Notes: generated by a model not told the origin, from the letters alone. Positions 33,058 to 43,041 are shown, numbered from the stretch's first letter. The stretch: 64,000 bases of DNA from RUG572 sp964386385 (GCA_964386385.1 CAYLRN010000007.1:1-64000), one strand, 5' to 3'. Numbers and translations are program-made.

Positions 33058-34434
33058 ATGTTCCCCGTCCGCTCATACATGCTCGACGTGAGCCGCGACA
33101 AGGTGCCCACGATGGCCACCTTGAAGCTGCTCGTGGAGCTGCTTGCCGAGTTCAACTACAACCAGCTGCAGCTCTACGTCGAGCATACGTTTGCGTATTC
33201 CGCGCACCGCGCCGTCTGGGAAAAGGCCTCTCCGCTCACCGCGGCGGAAGTCCGCGAACTCGACGCCTTCTGCGCGATGCACGGAATCGACCTGGTGCCG
33301 AACCAGAACTCGTTCGGACACCTCGAGCGCTGGCTCACGCTCCCGGAGTACAACTCCCTCGCAGAGCTCCCCCATGGCGGCGCTCCGCTTCCGTGGGGCG
33401 GCTTCAAGAAGGACCCCACCACGCTCTGCCCCACGGACCCGCGCTCGCTTGAGTTCCTCGCCGGACTGTACGACGAGCTGCTGCCGAACTTTTCGTCCTC
33501 CCTCTTCAACGTCGGGTGCGACGAGACGTTCGACCTGTTCGGCGGCGGCCGCAGCGCGGATGCGGTGGCCGAGCGCGGAGAGGGGCGGGTGTACCTGGAA
33601 TTCCTGCTGAAGGTGGCGGAGCTTGCGCGAAGCCGCGGGAAGCGTCCGATGTTCTGGGGCGACGTTGTCCTGAAGCATCCGGAGCTTGTGCCGGAGCTGC
33701 CGAAGGACATGGTGGCCCTGGACTGGGGCTACGAGGGAAACCACCCGTTCATGTCCGAGGCCGAGCGCTTCGCGAAGGCGGGACTCGACTTCTACGTCTG
33801 CCCGGGGACGAGCGCGTGGAACTCGCTTTCCGGCCGGGTGGAGAACATGCGCGAGAACGTGGCCGCCGCCGAGCGGGCGGGCCGGCAGTTCGGCGCGAAG
33901 GGGTTCATGGTGACGGACTGGGGCGACGGCGGACACTGGCAGCCGCTTGCCGCCTCCCTGCCGGGGCTGATACTCGGCGGCGCGATGGCGTATGAAGGGC
34001 CGTCCGCCGCGAAGATGGACCTGGAGGACGCCCTCAACGGCGTGATGGGCGTTCCGCTCGGCGGCGTTCTTTTGCGCCTCGGCACGCTCTACCTGCGCGG
34101 CGGGGCGCTGCGCGCGAACTCGACGGAGCTGTTCCGCATCCTTTCGGGCGACCGCGGATATTCGCGCCATCCGGGGCTGACGGACGCCGTGCTGGCGGAG
34201 ATATCGTCCGTCGCGGAGGGCTGCCGGCACGCGGCGTCGTGCTTCGCGTCCGGGGCGTATCCGAACGTCTGGGCGGTCGAGATAATGCACATGGCGAACA
34301 TGGTGGACGCGGCGTGCAACCGGCGCGACGAAAGGCGTCTTCGCTTCCTCAGGGCGGAGCACGACCAGGTGTGGCTGCTTCGCAACAGGAGGGGCGGAAT
34401 GGACGATTCGCGGGAGAGGCTCCCGCGCTTCTAG
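33058..34434 (+). CDS. GH20-type beta-N-acetylhexosaminidase-like protein
   Basis: A 458-residue protein built on the GH20 catalytic barrel, which removes terminal N-acetylhexosamines. It starts directly with the barrel (RSYMLDVSRDKVPTMATL), then QLQLYVEHTFAY, GIDLVPNQNSFGH, CPTDPRSLEFL and the catalytic Asp-Glu pair D155-E156 in NVGCDETFDL. Later strands include PMFWGDVVL and MVTDWGDGGHW. No signal peptide and no N-terminal accessory domain is seen, so it should act in the cytoplasm on imported sugars. It is 10 bases downstream of the glycerophosphodiesterase gene. Confidence 0.82.
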   Translation: MFPVRSYMLDVSRDKVPTMATLKLLVELLAEFNYNQLQLYVEHTFAYSAHRAVWEKASPLTAAEVRELDAFCAMHGIDLVPNQNSFGHLERWLTLPEYNSLAELPHGGAPLPWGGFKKDPTTLCPTDPRSLEFLAGLYDELLPNFSSSLFNVGCDETFDLFGGGRSADAVAERGEGRVYLEFLLKVAELARSRGKRPMFWGDVVLKHPELVPELPKDMVALDWGYEGNHPFMSEAERFAKAGLDFYVCPGTSAWNSLSGRVENMRENVAAAERAGRQFGAKGFMVTDWGDGGHWQPLAASLPGLILGGAMAYEGPSAAKMDLEDALNGVMGVPLGGVLLRLGTLYLRGGALRANSTELFRILSGDRGYSRHPGLTDAVLAEISSVAEGCRHAASCFASGAYPNVWAVEIMHMANMVDAACNRRDERRLRFLRAEHDQVWLLRNRRGGMDDSRERLPRF

Positions 34435-34445
34435 GAGACGTGCTA

Positions 34446-35003
34446 ATGGGCAGAATGCTTGGACTTGTCTCTGCGGTGGTGTCGATGGCGAACTGCGTCG
34501 CCGGCGCGCAGCCCGTCCCGTCGGACTTCGCGTTTCCGGGGCGGCGCGCCTCGAACGAGGTGTGGAACGTGTCGCTGGTGATAGACTGCTCGCAGATGGC
34601 GGGACCCGACGTGCGGACGCAGGCGCTGGACTTCCTGTACGACCTTGGCGACGAGGACGTCGTCTCCATCGTCGCGTATGCGGACCACGTGCGGCTCGTC
34701 GCGCCGCCAGGGCGGCTCGGCGACAGGCGCGAGAACATCGTCCACGAGATCTCCGCCCTGCCCATCGGCGGCGGCGCCGCGCTTTTCGCCGGCATTTCGA
34801 TCGGCGCCATGCAGCTGCGGAAGAACGAGAAGCTGCGCCGGCCGAATCTGCTCCGCGTGTTCTGCCAGGGGCGCGGGACGGTGGGCCCGTCGCGGCCCGA
34901 CCTGATGGAGCGGCTGACGGTGGCGCTCGGGAAGTCCGGCATATGCGCCGTCGGCATTCCGGGCGGCGATGGGACGTCAGCGTCCGGGAGGGACGCCAGG
35001 TGA
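34446..35003 (+). CDS. Degenerate VWA-domain protein next to a sensor kinase
   Basis: A 185-residue protein with a probable signal peptide (MGRMLGLVSAVVSMANCVAGA) and a von Willebrand A-like domain (VWNVSLVIDCSQMAG, VVSIVAYADHVRLVAPPGR, IGGGAALFAGISIGAMQL). The metal site DxSxS is only partly kept: DCSQM lacks the last serine, so metal-dependent binding is doubtful. AGGAG precedes ATG 34446. Its stop overlaps the GTG start of the histidine kinase (GTGA at 35000), which suggests the two work together, perhaps in ligand sensing. Confidence 0.65.
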   Translation: MGRMLGLVSAVVSMANCVAGAQPVPSDFAFPGRRASNEVWNVSLVIDCSQMAGPDVRTQALDFLYDLGDEDVVSIVAYADHVRLVAPPGRLGDRRENIVHEISALPIGGGAALFAGISIGAMQLRKNEKLRRPNLLRVFCQGRGTVGPSRPDLMERLTVALGKSGICAVGIPGGDGTSASGRDAR

Positions 35004-36523
35004 ACCGCGACCTTCGCATCTATCTTCTTGCGATAGGCCTTCCGGCCGCGGTGATGACGTTCTGGGGCATCCGGCTTCTCTTCCGCGAGGCGGAGCGCGC
35101 GCAGGAGGCGGAGATGGTGTCGCTTCAGGCGCGCGCGGAATACGCGGCGTCGGACATCTGTTCGCACATCCGCTCCGTGGGCGACGGCCAGCTGGCGAAG
35201 GTGGCCAGCCTGGCGGCGAACACAAGGGAACGCGAGGTGATGCTCAAATGGATGATGGAGAACGACCCGTACGTGCGCAATGCGTTCATATGGCGCGCTG
35301 GCAAGGGAGTGGTCTGGCCCAGGCTCGGGGACTGCACGGAGGAGCAGCGGAAGTTCCTTGAAAGGAAGGGCGCGCAGCTGGGGCCGGACGCGCAGTGGGT
35401 CGACGACAGGCCGGAGTCCATTTCCGGATGGATGGTCTCGAAGGGAGAGCGGGGACCGGAGGTCGTCAGCTGGATCCAGGTTGCAACGAACGTCGTCTGC
35501 GGGATGGAGATAGAGGTGCTCACTCCGCTCCTGCACATTCCGCCGGCGATTGTCGCAAACGGGACGGACAATCCCAACAGCCTGTCCGGACGCGCCACGA
35601 TCGCGGAGATACGCGACGGCAACGACGAAATCGTCATCCCCGCGTCCTCCCCGCCGCATCCCGGCACCCTCTACGGCGAGGCTCCGCTGGACGCCATCCT
35701 GCCCGGGCTCCGCATCCGCGTCATGTGGCGAAACGGAAGCGAGGTGATGGCCGGCGCCTCGTGGGCGCTCGTCGCAAGCGGGTCGTGTCTTCTGGCGCTC
35801 CTCACGACGTCGCTCATGGCCGGCGGACTTCTCCTGATGCGCGCGGCGAACAGGGCCCGCGCCGAGGCGCTTGTGAAGACCGACTTCGTGTCGAACGTCT
35901 CCCACGAGTTCAAGACGCCGCTCACGTCGATCGGCGTGTGCGCGGAACTCCTCGCCGAAGACCTCATTTCCAATCCGCAGAAGCGCCGCGAGGCCGGGCG
36001 GACGATTTTCGAGGAGTCGCGTCGGCTGACGCAGATGGTGACGGACATCCTGGACTTCAGCCGGCTGGAGAGAAACCGCTTCACCTTCTCCCCGTGCAAC
36101 TTCGTACTCATGCCGGTCGTCCATGAACTCGCCCCCTCGGCGGACGTCCCGCCGGAGACGATCGTCTACGCCGACCGCTCCGCCCTGCGCCATGTCCTGC
36201 GCAACCTACTGGAAAACGCGGCGAAGTACGCCGCCGAGGGCGGCCCCGCGGAAGTGGCGGCGGCGGAACGGGAGGATGGTCGCATCGCGCTCACGGTCTC
36301 CGACCGCGGGCCCGGCGTCCCGCCCTCCGCGATGGAGAAGATGTTCGACAGGTTCTGGCGCGGCGACGACTCGGTGACGACGGAAGTCGGCGGAAGCGGC
36401 CTTGGCCTGAGCATCGCGCGGCAGTTCGCCCGCGGCATGGGCGGAGACCTGACCGTCGCCGCGCGCGAAGGCGGGGGACTTGTCTTTGCGGTCTTGTTGA
36501 AGAAAGGAAATGCAAATGGCTGA
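35000..36523 (+). CDS. Sensor histidine kinase
   Basis: A 507-residue membrane kinase. Transmembrane segments lie near residues 8-26 and 253-280 and enclose an about 225-residue sensing domain with no motif I recognise. HisKA contains the phosphorylated H302 in VSHEFKTPLTS; the ATPase domain has LLENAAKYA, DRGPGVPPSAMEKMFDRFW and GSGLGLSIAR. The start is GTG 35000, overlapping the VWA gene stop by 4 bases. The response regulator gene starts inside its 3' end (8-base overlap). The signal is unknown. Confidence 0.9.
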   Translation: MNRDLRIYLLAIGLPAAVMTFWGIRLLFREAERAQEAEMVSLQARAEYAASDICSHIRSVGDGQLAKVASLAANTREREVMLKWMMENDPYVRNAFIWRAGKGVVWPRLGDCTEEQRKFLERKGAQLGPDAQWVDDRPESISGWMVSKGERGPEVVSWIQVATNVVCGMEIEVLTPLLHIPPAIVANGTDNPNSLSGRATIAEIRDGNDEIVIPASSPPHPGTLYGEAPLDAILPGLRIRVMWRNGSEVMAGASWALVASGSCLLALLTTSLMAGGLLLMRAANRARAEALVKTDFVSNVSHEFKTPLTSIGVCAELLAEDLISNPQKRREAGRTIFEESRRLTQMVTDILDFSRLERNRFTFSPCNFVLMPVVHELAPSADVPPETIVYADRSALRHVLRNLLENAAKYAAEGGPAEVAAAEREDGRIALTVSDRGPGVPPSAMEKMFDRFWRGDDSVTTEVGGSGLGLSIARQFARGMGGDLTVAAREGGGLVFAVLLKKGNANG

Positions 36524-37223
36524 GATTCTGCTTGCGGAAGACGACAGGCACATAAGGGAATGGCTGCCCGTGGCGCTTGAAGGGCAGGGGCATGGCGTCC
36601 ATGCTGTCTGCGACGGCGTGGCGGCGCTGGAGGCGTACAGGCGCCGGCGGCCCGACCTTCTCCTTCTCGACGTGATGATGCCGAAGAAGAGCGGCTACAC
36701 GGTCTGCACGGAGATACGCAAGGAGGACAAGACGCTTCCCATCCTCATGCTCACGGCGAAGACCGCCGAGGCGGACAAGGTGCTGGGCCTCGACGTCGGG
36801 GCCGACGACTATCTCACGAAGCCCTTCGGCATCCGCGAACTCGTCGCCCGCGTCTCCGCGCTCCTCCGCCGCACGCGCGCGCTTGAGACGGAACGCCAGT
36901 CGAAGAACTGGACGACCGCGAAATGCGGCTCGCACGTGATCGACATCAAGGGACATCTGCTTGAGGACGAGGACGGGAAGAAGACGCCCCTCACGACTCT
37001 GGAGTTCGGCCTTCTCCGCCTCCTCGTCGCCCATCCGGGCGAAGTCCTCTCGCGCGACAGGCTGCTCAACGAATTGTGGGGCATCTCGTACCTTGGGTCG
37101 ACGCGCACGCTTGACCAGCATGTCGCGCTCATACGCAAGAAGCTCGGAAGGGACGCGGAGCTGATCGAGACCGTCTACGGCTCCGGCTACCGTTTCAATC
37201 CGGCATCCGATGTGCTAGAATAG
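36516..37223 (+). CDS. OmpR-family response regulator
   Basis: A 235-residue DNA-binding regulator, partner of the kinase just upstream. The receiver domain has acidic residues AEDD (8-10), phosphorylated D52 in LLLDVMMPKKSG, then MLTAK and the KPF lysine near residue 102. The C-terminal winged helix carries LTTLEFGLLRLLVAHPGEVLSR and TLDQHVALIRKKLG with VYGSGYRF. ATG 36516 is preferred for spacing to AAAGGA; an in-frame ATG at 36510 is possible. The purH promoter lies over its last codons. Confidence 0.93.
   Translation: MAEILLAEDDRHIREWLPVALEGQGHGVHAVCDGVAALEAYRRRRPDLLLLDVMMPKKSGYTVCTEIRKEDKTLPILMLTAKTAEADKVLGLDVGADDYLTKPFGIRELVARVSALLRRTRALETERQSKNWTTAKCGSHVIDIKGHLLEDEDGKKTPLTTLEFGLLRLLVAHPGEVLSRDRLLNELWGISYLGSTRTLDQHVALIRKKLGRDAELIETVYGSGYRFNPASDVLE
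37213..37221 (+). promoter_or_regulatory. putative purH promoter (-10 box)
   Basis: Extended -10 TGCTAGAAT (37213-37221) over the end of the response regulator gene, about 63 bases before ATG 37285. No clear -35. Confidence 0.45.
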
Positions 37224-37284
37224 GCCACTCCGATTTTCACACACCCCAACGCGGCGCCAGGCCGCAGCAAGGAGCACGATTCGC

Positions 37285-38583
<1,299 letters not shown>

Positions 38584-38755
38584 GGAAGATTAAGTGGTTA
38601 AGTAGTTAAGTGGTTAAGTGCCTGAGGAGTCAAGTGGTTAAGCGCCCGAGGGATCAAGAGGTTGAGCAGTCAAGAGGCATGGCTTCGGTAGGGCGCGACG
38701 TCCCCATCGCGCCGTTGCCGCCCGCCAACTTAACTACTTAACTACTTAATCGCGC
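38584..38755. repeat. hairpin repeat bounded by TTAAGTGG arms
   Basis: The left arm (38590-38619) is tandem TTAAGTGG/TTAAGTAG units, followed to about 38679 by decayed units (TCAAGTGG, TCAAGAGG). The right arm (38727-38749) is the inverted ACTTAACTACTTAACTACTTAA. Between them a GGTAGGG-led hairpin at 38692-38713 pairs GGCGCGA with TCGCGCC around a C-rich loop. It lies between purH and the first methyltransferase gene. No gene is seen in this 209-base gap. Confidence 0.8.
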
Positions 38756-38792
38756 CGCCGCGGAAGATCGGAAACCTGATTGGGTAAATGCA

Positions 38793-39722
38793 ATGAAAGT
38801 TGTGTCGTTGTTCAGCGGTGCGGGCGGGCTTGACCTCGGATTCGCGCGGGCGGGGCATGAGGTCGTATGGGCGAACGACCTCTACGCCGACGCCGTCGCC
38901 ACCTATCGCGCAAACCTCGGCGAGCATATCGTCTGCAGGGACGTCGCGGAGATTGCGAGCGGCGACATCCCGGACTGCGACATAGTCGTCGGCGGGTTTC
39001 CCTGCCAGGGCTTTTCCGTCGCGAACACGAAACGGCACGAGTCGGACGTCCGCAACAAGCTCTATCTCCAGCTGCTTCGCGTCGTGAAGGACAAGCGTCC
39101 GAAGTTCTTCCTTGCGGAGAACGTGAAGGGCATTCTCCACTTCGCCGGCGGGAAAGTGTACGAACAGATCCTCAGGGACATGGAGGGAATCGGCTATCGC
39201 GTGAAGAGCCGTCTGTTCAATGTCGCCGACTACGGCGTCCCGCAGAGGCGCGAGCGCGTGATCTTCGTCGGGGTGCGGAACGACCTTCCGTTCGAGTACG
39301 AGTTCCCGCAGCCGACGCACGACCGGCGCGGCGCGAACGGGCTGCCGCAGTGGGTCGGCGTGGGCGAAGCGCTTGCGGACGTCGCGGACCCTGACGCGCC
39401 GAACGACCTTCCCAACCACGTCTACTCGAAGTACAAGCTCAACTTCAACGGCTACATAGGGCATCGTCCGCTCGATCCCGCCAAGCCCGCGCCGACCGTC
39501 ACGGCGCGCGGCGACGACAGGGGCGGCGTCGTCATACTTCCGCATCCGAATGGACTTCGCCGCATGACCGGGCGCGAGCTCGCGACCGTACAGAGCTTCC
39601 CACTCGACTTCGAGTTCAAGGGACCGCTCTCTTCGGTCTATCGCCAGATTGGCAACGCCGTCCCGCCGCTCTTCGCGGAGTTCCTTGCGCGCCAGTTCAA
39701 CCGCTTTGAAGAGGCGGGTTAG
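38793..39722 (+). CDS. DNA cytosine-C5 methyltransferase 1
   Basis: A 309-residue C5 methyltransferase. Motif I is LFSGAGGLDLGF at the N-terminus. Motif IV holds the catalytic C71 in GGFPCQGFS. Motif VI is ENVKG, motif VIII is QRRERV, and the C-terminal RELATVQSFP and QIGNAVPP correspond to motifs IX and X. The target-recognition region between VIII and IX is short (about 180-245). It is the first gene of a compact cluster of three such enzymes and one HNH nuclease. Confidence 0.95.
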   Translation: MKVVSLFSGAGGLDLGFARAGHEVVWANDLYADAVATYRANLGEHIVCRDVAEIASGDIPDCDIVVGGFPCQGFSVANTKRHESDVRNKLYLQLLRVVKDKRPKFFLAENVKGILHFAGGKVYEQILRDMEGIGYRVKSRLFNVADYGVPQRRERVIFVGVRNDLPFEYEFPQPTHDRRGANGLPQWVGVGEALADVADPDAPNDLPNHVYSKYKLNFNGYIGHRPLDPAKPAPTVTARGDDRGGVVILPHPNGLRRMTGRELATVQSFPLDFEFKGPLSSVYRQIGNAVPPLFAEFLARQFNRFEEAG

Positions 39723-39744
39723 TGGAATTCAGAGGAGAAGACTG

Positions 39745-40728
39745 GTGAGATACCTTTTCAAGAGATGCGGACATCAGGAACTGGGTAGCATGGACGCCGA
39801 TATGCGTCCGAAGCGCGGACAGTATCTGCTGATGACGATGAGGCCCGAAGCGTTGTCGTTCTTTCCGCCTCTTTCCACCACGCAGAAAAACGACTACCGG
39901 CTCGTTCCGCTTTTCCCGCTTTATTCAGGGACGAAAGTCTACTGCCGTTTTGTCTACCACAACGACAAGTTCCATGATTCCGCAGTGGCGCACCCAAGAA
40001 ACGAGTACCGTCTTTACCTGAACAGGGAAGTTCAAGGCGGTGAGTTGCGATTTGCAGAGGGCGGAATAGTCGTGTTTCGCTTGGTTGATGAATCCGATTT
40101 CAGCAGAGGAATGTTTCTGGACTACGCTGGCCCGCTGGACGGAGAGCTCTACAGGGCATATGACGAACTCCTGCGGGCTGGTCGCCTTGATGTCGCAGGG
40201 AACTACGGCGTGTACGACGGAACGCTCAAGGACTTTGAATGCCGTGTCGCAAGCGTCTCAAGCGAAACTTCCGATGTCCGTATCGCGGAAACTGACGTTG
40301 ACTACATTTCCAAGAACAGGGATGACGAGGCGGCGTTGTTCAACGAGGTCTCGTTCAGGGATTTTGTAATGGTCGGATACCGCCGTAAATGCGCCGTTAC
40401 GGGGACGGCCATCGAGTATGGTTCCCTGTGCAATCTTGAAACCGCCCACATTCATCCAAAGGCGCATGGCGGTTCTTTCCTTCCGAGCAACGGCATGATG
40501 CTTTGCCGTGATTTCCACTGGGCGTTCGACCATGGCTTCTTTACGCTCTCGGATAACTTGGAGGTCATTGTTTCGAATAAGGTCTCAAGCGAAATGCTTG
40601 CGCCGTATGACGGCAAGCGTATTTTCGTCCCTGCCAATCCGTATTTTCGTCCTGACATCTCAAGCGTGAGATGGCATCGCGAACACGTGTTTGAACATTT
40701 CGGACAGATCAGGGCAATCAAGGAATGA
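39745..40728 (+). CDS. HNH endonuclease of the restriction-modification cluster
   Basis: A 327-residue protein. The C-terminal half is an HNH nuclease of the kind CxVTG...LETAHIHPKA...SNGMMLCRDFHWAFDHG, with H235, H237 and H258 as likely metal and catalytic residues. The N-terminal half (1-190), with YCRFVYHND and RNEYRLYLNRE, is probably the DNA-recognition part but matches nothing I can name. GTG 39745 is chosen because AGAGGAG is 7 bases upstream. The gene is clearly less GC-rich than its neighbours. Its stop overlaps the second methyltransferase (ATGA). A restriction role is inferred from this position. Confidence 0.78.
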   Translation: MRYLFKRCGHQELGSMDADMRPKRGQYLLMTMRPEALSFFPPLSTTQKNDYRLVPLFPLYSGTKVYCRFVYHNDKFHDSAVAHPRNEYRLYLNREVQGGELRFAEGGIVVFRLVDESDFSRGMFLDYAGPLDGELYRAYDELLRAGRLDVAGNYGVYDGTLKDFECRVASVSSETSDVRIAETDVDYISKNRDDEAALFNEVSFRDFVMVGYRRKCAVTGTAIEYGSLCNLETAHIHPKAHGGSFLPSNGMMLCRDFHWAFDHGFFTLSDNLEVIVSNKVSSEMLAPYDGKRIFVPANPYFRPDISSVRWHREHVFEHFGQIRAIKE

Positions 40729-41795
40729 AGGTCATGAACGTTATCGATCTGTTTTCAGGGTGCGGAGGGCTGTCGAAAGGATTCATGGACGCCGGATGCA
40801 AGGTTCTGCTTGGGGTGGACATAGACAGGGCGGCGCTTGATTCGTTCGCGAAAAACCATCCGGGGGCGGTCGCCCTCAAGGGAAGCCTGGCCGAGGAGGA
40901 GACGTTCGGCAGAATGCGCGAAATCGTCGGCGACAGGATGGTGGACCTGATTGTCGGCGGTCCGCCGTGCCAGGGCTTTTCGCTGACGGGTCCGCGCAAC
41001 TTCGACGACGCGCGCAACAAGCTCTACCTCTCGTACATAAAGGCGGTCGAGACGTTTCGCCCAAAGGGCTTTCTCATCGAGAACGTGCCGGGCATGGCGA
41101 CGCTCTACAAGGGCGAGGTCAAGGACGAGATCCTCAGGCGTTTCAGGAAACTCGGATACGACATCGACTGCAAGGTCCTTTGCGCGGCGGACTACGGCGT
41201 TCCGCAGATACGGCGGCGGCTTGTCTTCATCGGCGTCCTCAGGGAACTGAACAAGGCGACGTTCCCGCCGCCCGCTCTTGCGCCGGACAAGTACGTCACG
41301 AGCCGCGAGGCGATCGACGACCTGCCGCCTTTGAACGACTGCCTTGGCGAGGAGATTTCGCGGTACGACCGCCCGGCGCGGACGCAATACCAGAAACTCA
41401 TGCGCGGCGACTGCACGGCGCTGTGCAACCACACCGCGACCGCGCACAAGGATTTCGTGAAGGAAGTGATTGCGCAGGTGCCGGAAGGAGGAAACTACAG
41501 GAACCTGCCAAAGGGCGTCGGCGAGCATCGGCGGTTTCACATGGCCTGGACGCGGTGCGACGGACACAGACCGTCGCGCACGATCGACACCGGCCACCGC
41601 AACTATTTCCACTACGAATGGAATCGCATCCCCACGGTCCGCGAATGCGCAAGGCTTCAGTCGTTCCCCGACGACTTCGTCTTCACCGGCACGCGGACGC
41701 AGCAGTACCGTCAGGTCGGCAACGCCGTCCCGCCCTTGCTTGGGTTCGCCCTTGCACGGCATCTGATGGCGCTTGTGGAGGGACGGAATGCATAG
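40725..41795 (+). CDS. DNA cytosine-C5 methyltransferase 2
   Basis: A 356-residue C5 methyltransferase with motif I DLFSGCGGLSKGF, motif IV GGPPCQGFS (catalytic C82), motif VI ENVPGM, motif VIII QIRRRLVFIG, IX RECARLQSFPDDF and X QVGNAVPP. Its recognition region (about 200-290) differs from both neighbours, so a different target site is expected. It overlaps the HNH gene by 4 bases and the third methyltransferase by 8 bases, a strong sign of one operon. Confidence 0.95.
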   Translation: MKVMNVIDLFSGCGGLSKGFMDAGCKVLLGVDIDRAALDSFAKNHPGAVALKGSLAEEETFGRMREIVGDRMVDLIVGGPPCQGFSLTGPRNFDDARNKLYLSYIKAVETFRPKGFLIENVPGMATLYKGEVKDEILRRFRKLGYDIDCKVLCAADYGVPQIRRRLVFIGVLRELNKATFPPPALAPDKYVTSREAIDDLPPLNDCLGEEISRYDRPARTQYQKLMRGDCTALCNHTATAHKDFVKEVIAQVPEGGNYRNLPKGVGEHRRFHMAWTRCDGHRPSRTIDTGHRNYFHYEWNRIPTVRECARLQSFPDDFVFTGTRTQQYRQVGNAVPPLLGFALARHLMALVEGRNA

Positions 41796-43041
41796 GCTCC
41801 GCACAATAGACCTATTCGCCGGATGCGGCGGACTGATGGACGGCTTCATGCAGAGCGGTCGCTTCGACACGCTTGCCTGCGTGGAGTGGGAGGATGCGCC
41901 GTGCCGAAATCTCGTGAACAGGCTGAAGACGAAATGGGGACACGCAAACGCCGAAAGGGAAGTCCTGCGCTTCGACATCCGGCGGACGGAGGAACTCTTC
42001 AATGGCTACGACGACCCGAAGTTCGGGCGCGGGGAAGGGCTTGACAAGCTCGTCGGCGGAAACAAGGTGGACGTCATCATCGGCGGTCCGCCGTGTCAGG
42101 CCTATTCCCTTGCGGGACGCATCCGCGACGAGCATGGAATGCGCGACGACTACCGCAACTACCTCTTCGAGAGCTACCTTGAGGTCGTCAGGCGGTATCG
42201 TCCGGACTTTTTCCTCTTCGAGAACGTCGTCGGAATGCTGTCCGCCGCGCCGGACGGAACGCCGATTGCGGATAAGATACGGGCGAAGTTCTCGGAGGCG
42301 GGCTATGCCGTCCTTCCCGATTTCAGAAACGCGGTGTTCTCGCTTCCGGACTACGGAGTGCCGCAGAACAGGAAGCGCATCATCATACTCGGCGTCCGCA
42401 TCGAAAGTTTCCCCGATTCACACGCGAAGATGGTCGAGGACTTCTACGGACGCATCATGCCGGCGCATCGCCTGCCGAAACGGACGGTTGAGGAGGCGAT
42501 CGGCGACTTGCCGAAACTGATTCCGTCTATCGAGCGTGGCAAGGTCGTCTACCGTCTTCAGGGCAACCGCATCGTACCAAACCACGTCCCGAGAAAGCAC
42601 AGCGTCCGCGACGTCAAGGTCTTCAAGCTGCTGACGGAGGACATCGAGCAGGGGCGTTTCGAGTACGCATCCATCGACCGGCTGAAGGAACTGTACACGG
42701 AAGTGACGGGGAGGAAGAGCAACATCCACAAGTACTACGTCCTTCGCCGCGACAGGCAGAGCAACACGATACCGGCGCATCTGCACAAGGACGGGTTCCG
42801 CCACATCCATCCGGATTCTGGGCAGTGCCGCACCTTGACCGTGCGCGAGGCGGCGCGGCTGCAGACGTTCGATGACGACTACGAGTTCATCGGCAGCATG
42901 GGCGACCAGTACAAGATGATCGGCAACGCCGTCCCGCCCGCGTTCGCGCGGATTCTCGCCGATGCCCTTGCAGAGGTCTGTGCGGAGCATCCCGAAAGCA
43001 TGGGAGGGACGCGCTCCGCCGGGCGGCCTTTTCTGCTATAA
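41788..43041 (+). CDS. DNA cytosine-C5 methyltransferase 3
   Basis: A 417-residue C5 methyltransferase. Motif I is DLFAGCGGLMDGF, motif IV GGPPCQAYS (catalytic C103), motif VI ENVVGM, motif VIII QNRKRIIILG, IX REAARLQTFDDDY and X MIGNAVPP. The recognition part (about 215-340) is the longest of the three. ATG 41788 follows GGAGGGACGGA; the frame is open five codons earlier from a TTG. The last residues are read from a decayed hairpin repeat, and its TAA lies within the TATAAT of the GH92 promoter. Confidence 0.94.
   Translation: MHRLRTIDLFAGCGGLMDGFMQSGRFDTLACVEWEDAPCRNLVNRLKTKWGHANAEREVLRFDIRRTEELFNGYDDPKFGRGEGLDKLVGGNKVDVIIGGPPCQAYSLAGRIRDEHGMRDDYRNYLFESYLEVVRRYRPDFFLFENVVGMLSAAPDGTPIADKIRAKFSEAGYAVLPDFRNAVFSLPDYGVPQNRKRIIILGVRIESFPDSHAKMVEDFYGRIMPAHRLPKRTVEEAIGDLPKLIPSIERGKVVYRLQGNRIVPNHVPRKHSVRDVKVFKLLTEDIEQGRFEYASIDRLKELYTEVTGRKSNIHKYYVLRRDRQSNTIPAHLHKDGFRHIHPDSGQCRTLTVREAARLQTFDDDYEFIGSMGDQYKMIGNAVPPAFARILADALAEVCAEHPESMGGTRSAGRPFLL
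43008..43024. repeat. decayed hairpin repeat at the end of the methyltransferase island
   Basis: CATGGGAGGGACGCGC at about 42999-43014 repeats, base for base, the start of the hairpin unit at 23195-23210, but the second stem strand is degenerate. It marks the right edge of the methyltransferase cluster; another repeat locus marks the left edge. Confidence 0.45.
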
